Below are positions 53,641 to 64,000 of a DNA stretch of 64,000 bases, one piece after another (within the stretch, counting starts at the first letter, position 1; the number at the start of each line of letters is the position of its first letter). The notes below the pieces were generated by a model, which was given only the letters and a program-made list of their open reading frames with translations, was not told where the DNA came from and did no database searches. Both the position numbers and the translations under genes were made by a program. This DNA comes from Isochrysis galbana (taxonomy: Eukaryota; Haptophyta; Isochrysidales; Isochrysidaceae): assembly GCA_018136815.1 (NCBI GenBank), contig CM030932.1:3398614-3462613 (forward strand), written 5' to 3'.

Positions 53641-53665
53641 GACCCTATCGTTTTAACGATAGTTG

Positions 53666-53790
53666 AGAAGTCCGTTAAGATATACCTCCATGCCAGGATA
53701 CCTAGGTATCCCGAGGAGGGGTGAGGTCTATCTATTTGGTAACAGAAAAGTCGCTGGGTGGGATCGTTGCGCTTGCGCCTCTTCCGCTGG
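53666..53790 (-). mobile_element. LINE A, upstream part
   Basis: The minus-strand text QRLFCYQIDRPHPSSGYLGI, then LAWRYILTDF, matches LINE E at 57440-57540. It continues logically into the fragment at 44807 (FYNIQYGNADG in LINE E), so LINE B is inserted within LINE A. Upstream it begins MEPRQRKRRKRNDP, suggesting an even shorter internally deleted copy. The exact 5' end is unclear. The DNA from 53791 to 54237 holds no gene that I can support. Confidence 0.65.
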
Positions 53791-54237
53791 CGCGGCTCCA
53801 TCGGCGGAGAGGGAGAGAGGGGAGAGGGCTTCATCGGCGGAGCGAGGAGGGGAGGGGGCGGGGGTTGCTCCGTTCTCCGCAAAAAAAAAGAGCTTAAGTT
53901 AGAGTTAGAGTTAGAGTTGCGAGTTGCTAGTGGCTAGTGGGGTCTTGATTTCGACCCCCTCTTGTCAACCCTTATTTTTGGAATGCAGACTCTGCATTTT
54001 CGAAACGCGAGACCTTGCTTTTCGAAAATAAGGGTCTGGATTCACGATCGGCGGTCGCGTAGACTGGGCATAACTAAGACTTTGAGGAAGAGGGAGGTAA
54101 AACATAAAACTTCCCCGCTCTCCGCTCTCCCTTCCTTTTTTTTGTAGATTTCCCGCGCGCCGATGGCGGCCGACGGTCCGACGCCTTCGGCTGTCGCTCC
54201 CTCGGCCTCAGCGCCCGCCTGAGCTCCGCGGGGCGGG

Positions 54238-55839
54238 ATGCGTTCAGCGCGCGAGGCGGTGATCGACGAGCTCGAGCGTTCGCTCGCCTGGTGGCGCCAG
54301 CTTAGCCCTTCCCCACTCTCACCAGACGTGGATGGCAGCCTCTGCCGTCTGCGGGCACGCAGGCACGACAACAGAGGCAGAGACTTCTCGACTCTGACCA
54401 ACATGGTGCTGGTACGCGCGGTGGAAGGGAGGCTAAGCGCGGCCATACTGATCGACCCCGCCGACGGACGAGGGCCCAGGAAGCACTGGCCCGCGCGGGC
54501 GCTTGCGGTGCTCTTCCAGCTGAGCGTGCTGCAGAGCGAGATTGAGCAGGGCAGGCTGCCGCGGCTGCCCGACCTGGTGGCCGTGCTCAACCCGCACGAC
54601 CACCCAGAGCAGGTGGCCAGAACGACCAGCTGGGTCGGCTTGCTCCCGCTCCTCAGCAGCTCGCGCGTGCTGGGCAAGCACCGCGACCTGATGATGCCGG
54701 ATTACTCATTTGCCCAGAGCGCCTATCTGACCAACACGCTCACGCTCGCCTCGCGCACGCGCGGCAACACGACGCTGCCGCGTGGATGGCCCGAGGAGTA
54801 TCGCGCTATCCTCGCCGCGGGTAAGCGCACTCCTTGGGCGCAGAAGCGACCGACGCTCTTCTGGCGCGGCGGGCTCACCAATGCGGCGCGGCTCAACTAC
54901 GCCACCAACCTGACCGACGGGCACGTCATGCTGCCGAGAGGCGTGCGCGTGGACGTCAGGCTTCCGTGCCGCGGGCACTGCACCGCGGGGGAGGGCGCTG
55001 TGCCACCCGAGGAGTGGTGCCGCAACCAGTTCCTCCTCTCGCTTCCAGGCACCACTTTTGCCGTCGGCTTCAAGTATGTGCTCCTTTGTGGCGCAGCTGT
55101 CATCCGCGGGCATCACGGTCTGCATCCTGAGCACGAGCAGTGGTGAGCGTGCCTCCCGCCCGGAGCCTACGTACGCCACCGCGAGCGCTCGCAAACAGAC
55201 GACCACGCTCACCGCTGTCGCTACTCGTCCCGCCTCGCGCGCGCGTCCCGCCGCAGGTTCCACGCTGGTCTCTCCGACGGAGAGCACTACTTCACCTCTG
55301 CTCGTGTCTCCGACCTGGGCGACGTGGTGCAAGCGGCCCTGAGCGACCCCGCGCGGACGGCGGCTATTGCAGCACGGGGGCGCAATTTTGCGCAGGCGGT
55401 CCTCGACCCAGAGTTTGTCACGGAGTACTGGCACCGGCTCTTGACGGGCTACGCCTCTCTGTTCGATTGGCGCACGGCCCTCGAGTATGCACCGGCCGAT
55501 GCCATTCTGTGCAAGCAACGGCCAGAGCCGCTCAATCCGATGGAGAGGTATTGTCTGCATGGGCAGAGTGGCAAGTGCGACCACCCACGGCTCGACCTCG
55601 TCGGAAACACCATGTTCAAGCCCCTCCCCTCGCTCGCCGAGATGGAGTCCGCCGTCGTCGACGGAGAACCGCTTTACCGCCGGCTTGCCTTTGTCCTGCC
55701 GCTCCACTTCTCGGGCGAGCGCAAGCAAGGCGAGGCGGCCAAGAATGTGTTGCGTGAGTGGGCCAACGGCGCACGTGGGGCCGGGCGCGCTTTGGCCGAT
55801 TCGAGATGGCGTCAACTCGATGCGCGTCGCTGGGATTGA
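54238..55839 (+). CDS. CAP10/GT90-like O-glycosyltransferase
   Basis: The family (CAP10, protein O-glucosyl/xylosyltransferases) transfers sugar in the secretory pathway. Exons 54238-55142 and 55257-55839 join as EHEQ|WFHAGLSDGEHYF (codon TG|G) to give 495 residues. Family hallmarks are LMMPDYSFAQSAYLTNT, RPTLFWRGGLTNAARL, the Cys-bounded RLPCRGHCTAGEGAVPPEEW, then NQFLLSLPGTTFAVGFKYVL, LCGAAVIRG and DLGDVVQAALSDPARTAAIA followed by ARGRNFAQAVL. No signal peptide is evident at the chosen ATG. A short upstream ORF starts at 54162 (MAADGPTPSAVAPS) and stops at 54219-54221, so a different first exon or translational control is possible. The C-terminal 120 residues (PMERYCLHGQSGKCDHPRLD) are less conserved. 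Confidence 0.85.
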
Positions 55840-56846
55840 TGATCACGATTTTCAGCCCACACTCTTGCTTGCACTAAGCTCCTCCCTATACGTCGTGTGG
55901 TCATCATCACCTCTCTCAGCCCCTCTTTCGCCGCGTTGCGTTTCACTGACTGATTCTCAGTTTCTGCCGTTGACCGACGGTATTAAACCCATCGGTTGCA
56001 CCGCACCGTGGCCATTGACATTGCTCGCCTTCGACCCCGTGACTGGGTGCGCCGACGCGAGAGGCGCACTGGCGTGCGACGCCACTGCTTGACCCTCAAG
56101 CCGCACGGCGCGCTCGTGCGGTCCTTGGTGCTCTCCCTTGCGCCTGCTACAGCCACCCTATCTCCCCCCCCTCCCCCCTCCCCTGCGCCGTTAGTTCGTT
56201 ACAATCCTAGATGTTAAACACGATGGGTCAGGTCTAGAGACACACCAAAAACAGATGTTTTTGGCTTTTTTGGAAACACGGTGAAACATACCGAAAGCAG
56301 CGGGTCATATATATATAGTGTATTATACATATATATTCATATCCATCTCCCGTAAGCTCACAGCTACCGGTAGTTCCTGTGGGAGTGTAATTGTAATTGT
56401 AACTGTCAAGCATGATTGTGATTGATGATCGATTGTCTTGCATCCAACTAGGTGGTAGGTGGTAGGTGGTGGTAGCTAGTGGTGTAGAGGTGCAGGTGGG
56501 AGGCCGGGCAATCAGGTGGCGGGATTGATCATGCTAATAATAATATAAGAACTAAGCGTTAGTACCACTACTGCCACTAGCCCGGTACTATCACGACACC
56601 CCTCAGCGCACTTGCCCTCACGCCTTGAAGTGATGGCACAGACACATACTCATATGCATCCCTAACCCCCGGCTCCCATTAAAACTCCCCACAAGTTACA
56701 ATGGGAGAAAACCCAGTGAGGCGGACCGACCTACGTCGGGCGACTCACCGGTCACCGGGGAAAAACACTAGACACTAGGGGGGGGGGAGGGTCCTCTCGT
56801 CCATGAAGCGGAACGGCCCTTACAGCTCACAGCTCTCGCCGCGAGC
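55840..56846. other. Intergenic, no gene seen
   Basis: 3' flank of the glycosyltransferase gene. It contains a TATATATATA stretch (56310-56335), GGTGGTAGGT repeats (56455-56475) and a hairpin-forming AAAACAGATGTTTTTGG word (56250). No coding evidence. Confidence 0.5.
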
Positions 56847-57162
56847 GGTCCTCGAGGACTAAAAAAAAATCTTCTTAAAAAACCCCGCTACGTGTGCGGC
56901 GTGAGGCAGTGTGCTTGTGTACCTCCCTACTACCCAACCTTAACCCCTAACAACCCCCTCCCCCTTCCCCAGTTCCCTCGTTAGCGGAGAAGCTGGTTCC
57001 GGGGAGGCCGCGCGCGCTGCTTCGGCCAGGAGTTGGAGAGAAGGGGGCGGGAGACTGTGGCTCGTCCTTTGCTTTCGGTGTTAGCTTTGGTTATTCTCCC
57101 TTAAATAATTTAGATTCCTTTTTTGGTAACTGCTGTGATTCCTACCCAGAGATTTAGCTGCT

Positions 57163-57545
57163 TCAGGTGATGTGTCGTAGGTCTAGCCCCCTTGCCGCTT
57201 GCAAGAGGTCCTCCGACGTTCCTATGTTGAAATCCTTGTCCACCGTGTACAGCGGGCTTATCATTCTCTTAATGTGTTTGTTGCTCGGGGCGTGTAACCC
57301 CATGTTCTCCCGTTGTTTTTTTAGCCTCTGAAAGAAACCGACTTTCGCCGTTACTAACAGGTGATATCTCGTGAGGATCGCTCTTAAGATCGACCTGACG
57401 GACCTGCCGTCCGCGTTGCCATACTGAATGTTATAGAAGTCGGTTAGAATATACCTCCACGCCAAGATACCAAGGTATCCTGAGGAGGGGTGCGGTCTGT
57501 CCACCTTATAGCAGAAAAGACGTTGGGGTACCCTTTGCAACATCC
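57163..57545 (-). pseudogene. LINE E C-terminal pol remnant
   Basis: Frame with RLFCYKVDRPHPSSGYLGIL, then AWRYILTDFYNIQYGNADG, and the end SEDLLQAARGLDLRHIT. It is the part after the zinc knuckle in the pol protein. A 3' untranslated region of about 300 bp follows to 56865; this same region also occurs in LINE A and LINE C. Confidence 0.78.
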
Positions 57546-58799
57546 TGGGGCGCCGTGTATGGCAATGTCGCCTTCTGGCGTCACGCATTCCACCGAGGAG
57601 CGGACCGCGTAGTCCAAGTTGAAATTCTCCCCATCATCGAGGGTCACGTGGAAAGTCCGCGGGAAGCGATGGCCTAGGGCAGTAGTGTCCGTGTATACGT
57701 AGAAGTGCCAAATCGGGCGTTTGCCCGCCTCGACCTTCGTGATTCCCTCAAGCGAGGTTTTGACGCGTTGTTGGTTGCCCCTAAGGACATGGAAACCATC
57801 GCGCTCCAATGCGCTAGCCAAATGTCGAGTCCTAGTTTTGTACGCCTTAACCGGGTCGAAGATGCGGAATACGATGTACGTGGCGACCTCTTTGAGGGAG
57901 GAGCGGACCGCGCTAGATTTGCGCGGTGCTGAGTCGGCTAGCGCGCCATAGGTGACTCCAAATTCGTGCGGGACTCCCGAGAGTACTGTTTGAAGCTTGT
58001 CGCCGTAGGCGGCCTTGAATTGGTCGTGTGCGTCGTCATCGACGTAAAAAATCCAAGGGCCCTTTCGGCCCTTATCCATTCCGTCTGGAGTGGCGTCTAG
58101 GCCTTCAAGCCTAGAGAGTAGGAATTTCATGAATGTGGCTACATCTTCGCTTTTGATATCCTTCTTGTCCTCAGCTAGCTGGGCTAGCTGAATGAAGAAG
58201 GGAGTGTCTTCGGGTTCTTCTTCCTCATCTGGTGGAGGAGAAGAGAATGAGGTGGTGTTGTTTGGAGTCGGTTTTGGGTCCGACTGGGGGTCGGCCCGCT
58301 TGCGTGACTGCGGCTGTGGCTGTTGAGCTGGTGGCTGCTGGGCTTGCTGTTGTGGCTCGTTCCCTTTGTGTCCATGTGCGGCTTGCGCGTACGACTTAGG
58401 TGGAGGATTTGGCTGTTGGTTGGAGGGAGCAAATGCACCAGTGATTGTTTGTTGTGTCATGTGCCCGCCCCCGAGGGGTGCACAGATGGTAGGAGTTACC
58501 ACCATGGGGGTGGCAGCAGAGCTGCCACACCCCATGGGGAGTCCTTGAGTGGGTGGCTGCCCGGCGGCGCTGGCGTTCTGAGCCTGAGTCAGGTTCTGCT
58601 TGTCAGCAGGGAACAGGACTTTGCCTGCTCCCTGCTTCTGTGGCTGCCTGGGAGGCGAGGGTGGCGGCGCCATCTCGACGTCATTGTCAGGCGGTGCTGA
58701 GGCCTGCGAGCGCTTCGGCTCCGGCGGCTTGGGGCGGCCCCGTTGGGGCGTCGTGACGGCGGGGGGCTGGGAGAGGGGAGCGGTCGGCGCGCGCTCCAT
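57530..58799 (-). CDS. LINE E ORF1
   Basis: Over 400 codons starting MERAPTAPLSQPPAVTTPQR. The N-terminal ~190 residues are Pro/Gln-rich; an acidic turn (PPPDEEEEPEDTPF) follows. A globular region is shared with LINE B: VATYIVFRIFDPVKAYKTRT, RDGFHVLRGNQQRVKTSLEG, then PRTFHVTLDDGENFNLDYAV and HGAPGCCKGY. The frame runs past the deletion junction near 57535 into the wrong frame of the C-terminal domain. The CCCH fingers present in LINE B are lost. Confidence 0.8.
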
Positions 58800-58843
58800 C
58801 GCTAAAACTATAACAATAGTTTTCCGGTCCTCGAGGACTAAAA

Positions 58844-59080
58844 GACTGCGCCTCGAGATACCTGCCACGAGGGTTCTCGTAGGCGCCTTGAGCCTCTCCC
58901 TCCTCATCTCCCACCTGTCGCCAGCCGCCCCTCTCCGCCCGTTTACTTACGCAAACGGGTCCGATTACTTACCGCACTCCATCGGGGGGGGGGTGCAAAA
59001 CCCCCCCTCTCCCTCTCTCCGTTCTCCTCCACTTGTGTCCCTGCGGCGCGTGCGCCATGCGGCGCGCCACGGCCTACTCT
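58844..59080. other. Spacer between LINE E and the solo LTR
   Basis: No gene is seen. It ends with the ACTCT target copy at 59076-59080. Confidence 0.5.
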
Positions 59081-60210
59081 TGTCGCATTCGCGAATCGAC
59101 GCTCGTTAGGCTTCTCTCTTCTCTTCTTTCGGTATTTATCGTTATAATTCTCTCGTTCTCGTTCTCGGTCAAAAAACTTCGCGTGGACGCCTAGGATCTA
59201 GGGTTGTGGAGCGCCCTCTCTTTTTCTCTCGAAGAGAAGGGAAGTTTCCCCACCTTTCTTCCTCCCAGGCGCCTCGCAAAAAGGTTTAATTCGCTATCTC
59301 CCCGCGTTTCGTTACCTGCTTCTGGGGGCAATCAGGTTTGGTTTGCCATCTCCCCTTGGAGATCGATTTAGGTTCGCTGCTTGGATGAGGGAATCTTTCT
59401 CCTTGGTCCTTGGTTTGCCATCTCCCCTTGGAGATTGATTTAGATTCGCTGCTTTGGTTTTTGGTTATCTGTCTCCTTGATGCCAGTTGCGTGCAAGCCC
59501 TTGGCCCTTTGGGTTTTGGTTTTCCTCCCCCTTGGTTGCTACTCAGGGTCGCTCGATAGAAACGTCTAGAAGGTTCACGCTCAACGGCAAGATTTCTTCG
59601 ATCGCAAGGATATCTCGCTGCGATCTGTATCCAAAGTGATCGCCGCGGTCGCGCGACATAACGTTCCTCCTCGGACTTTCCACCTCGTGGGAAATCTAAA
59701 ACGAAGACACGCTCCGGCCATCGCTGCGGATTCTCTCTCTCTCTCTCTCGCTCTCTCTCTCCGTCTCTCGCGACGTGTTTGAGTTACCAGCGATGTGGGG
59801 TCCCGGTTATTTCATGTTTTGCTTAGTTTGGGTGAATGATTCTGGTGCGTTCGTGAGTCGGTGTATCCTGTTGTTTTCTGCATCGTTGTCCGACGTCCTG
59901 TCGTCAGTCGTCATCCGTCGCTCTCGTTCTCGTCGTTCTCGCTCTCGTAACACTCGTACCCTACAAACTCGCCTCTCCTCACCAGTCCCTGCCAACACAG
60001 CCCTCCTCTCACTCACCCTCGCCTCTCGCCTCTCGCTCGATGTCGCTCTCGCCGCCGTCCTCGCCCTCGCCCAAGCCCGCCTGCCCGCCTTCCTCTGCTG
60101 ACGGGCTTCAACCCGTCAGCACCTCCGAAGTCGTCTCCCTCGCCGCGCCTGCCGCCGGCCTTGCCCCTTCCTCATTGCACTCAGGCCCTATGGGCCATCC
60201 CAATTCGTCA
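59081..60210 (+). mobile_element. Solo LTR of the gypsy element
   Basis: It runs from TGTCGCATTC to CCCAATTCGTCA and is flanked by a perfect 5-bp duplication ACTCT (59076-59080, 60211-60215), so it is a complete solo LTR formed by LTR-LTR recombination. It matches the 3' LTR at 17419-18262 but is 1130 bp. The extra part (about 59345-59800) contains repeated CCATCTCCCCTTGGAGATYG words and a (CT)n run. The GACGGGCTTCAACCCGTC inverted repeat lies near 60101. Confidence 0.92.
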
Positions 60211-60215
60211 ACTCT

Positions 60216-60596
60216 CAGAGGTCCTTTGGCCTTTGGGGGCTCCCAAAGGGCCAACCAGGGCAGCTCAGGGCGCAGTGGAGGCTGGGGCTCAGCCCCTGGC
60301 CCCCCCTGCCTCTCCCACGCTTGCCTCGCTGGCCATGGGAGCCGCGCAGAGGCATCTGTCTGCCAGGCGACTAGGGAAGGGGGGGGGCTCAGTCAGCTCG
60401 AGGGCAGGCCCACGTAGGGCGTGGGAGTGCGAATCACGGCCCGCGCCCACTAGGGGTCTGGGCCAGTGTGATGATTGCCCAGCCCCTGCCAAAGGGCAGG
60501 GGCTGTGGTTAATTGTACGGGCCCACCCCTGGGGGTGTCCGCGATGGAGAGGGGGGAGGGGGTGGCGCGAGGCCCCCATTGACCGCTACTTATAAA
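60216..60596 (+). repeat. Dispersed repeat, copy 2 (mate at 885-1270)
   Basis: Reverse-oriented relative of 885-1270 with the same order of blocks, from GGGCAGCTCAGGG to CCCCCATTGACC. The solo LTR is inserted immediately at its edge. It is non-coding. Confidence 0.65.
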
Positions 60597-63970
<3,374 letters not shown>

Positions 63971-64000
63971 TGAGCTACACTGCATAGTGAGCGAAGGCTC

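Larger units (their letters stand above)
44808..53665 (-). mobile_element. LINE B, complete ends, split by a foldback-like element
   Basis: The target duplication AGAAGTCCGTT (44797-44807, repeated at 53666-53676, extendable by AA) frames the element. The 5' end at 53665 (minus) is C, then AACTATCGTTAAAACGATAG and GGTC before ATG at 53640, so the leader is 25 nt. The 3' end is GATGTTTTTTTTT at about 44808. Without the 5078-bp insert at 47693-52770 it is about 3.8 kb. It codes for ORF1 with CCCH fingers, the start of an APE-type endonuclease and the C-terminal zinc-knuckle domain. The RT core is deleted at about 46460. Confidence 0.88.
56865..58825 (-). mobile_element. LINE E: complete ends, internally deleted
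   Basis: It is flanked by the 18-bp direct duplication GGTCCTCGAGGACTAAAA (56847-56864, 58826-58843). The 5' leader is 26 nt and contains the inverted repeat AAAACTATTGTTATAGTTTT before ATG at 58799. The sense 3' end is AAGAAGATTTTTTTTT. The 1.96-kb body joins ORF1 directly to the C-terminal domain with no endonuclease or RT, so mobilisation must have been in trans, or the deletion happened during insertion. Confidence 0.92.

Overview
This window looks like nuclear DNA of a unicellular, flagellated eukaryotic alga with a secondary plastid; a haptophyte fits best, but that is inference. Spliced genes with GT-AG introns are visible. A nuclear cytochrome c6 carries a two-part lumen-targeting leader with a phenylalanine after the putative signal cleavage point. 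A ZMYND12/p38 orthologue (axonemal inner-arm dynein) implies cilia. CCT-eta, a Rab, a RhoGAP, MIC10 and a GPC1-type acyltransferase are ordinary eukaryotic genes. About a dozen host genes lie far apart in repeat-rich DNA; there are no operons. Two 100-base N runs (9477-9576, 34577-34676) are assembly gaps.

Layout. 1-4.6 kb: low-complexity and dispersed repeats, a gypsy scrap and large GA/CT arrays. 4.7-5.8 kb: DUF1152 gene 1. 7.8-9.8 kb: ankyrin gene (minus, broken by a gap). 10.5-12.3 kb: GPC1-like acyltransferase. 13-15.1 kb: GNAT relic, LINE scrap, MIC10 (minus). 15.6-18.3 kb: a MITE inside a dispersed repeat, then a gypsy RT-RNase H with polypurine tract and 3' LTR. 20.4-22.4 kb: CCT-eta. 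23.3-24.5 kb: membrane-linked alpha/beta hydrolase (minus). 26.4-28.1 kb: Mutator-like transposon. 28.7-29.8 kb: RhoGAP. 31.3-33.4 kb: GT34-like glycosyltransferase. 35-36 kb: DUF1152 gene 2 (minus). 36.1-39 kb: LINE fragments with a hAT inside. 39.5-40.7 kb: ZMYND12-like (minus). 42.5-43.3 kb: cytochrome c6. 44.2-53.8 kb: a three-level transposon nest. 54.2-55.8 kb: GT90/CAP10-like glycosyltransferase. 56.9-58.8 kb: complete, internally deleted LINE. 59.1-60.2 kb: solo LTR. 61.7-64 kb: Rab24-like GTPase.

The main novelty is in the mobile DNA. One non-LTR (LINE) family recurs on the minus strand. Its copies begin with a leader of about 25 nt that is mostly a hairpin and abuts the start codon, and they end in oligo(T) on the sense strand rather than poly(A). 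Nearly all have lost the reverse transcriptase core by internal deletion. One copy (44808-53665) sits inside another and is itself split by a 5.08-kb foldback-like element (47693-52770). That element has ~800-bp, almost identical inverted ends carrying a 10-bp minisatellite, telomere-like repeats and a tRNA-like segment. Its interior holds a gypsy scrap, an unrecognised 236-codon ORF and a captured Ser-Pro-rich exon. Removing it restores the host LINE reading frame. Other precise insertions (solo LTR, hAT, MITE, Mutator-like element) are defined by target duplications or by empty sites elsewhere in the window.
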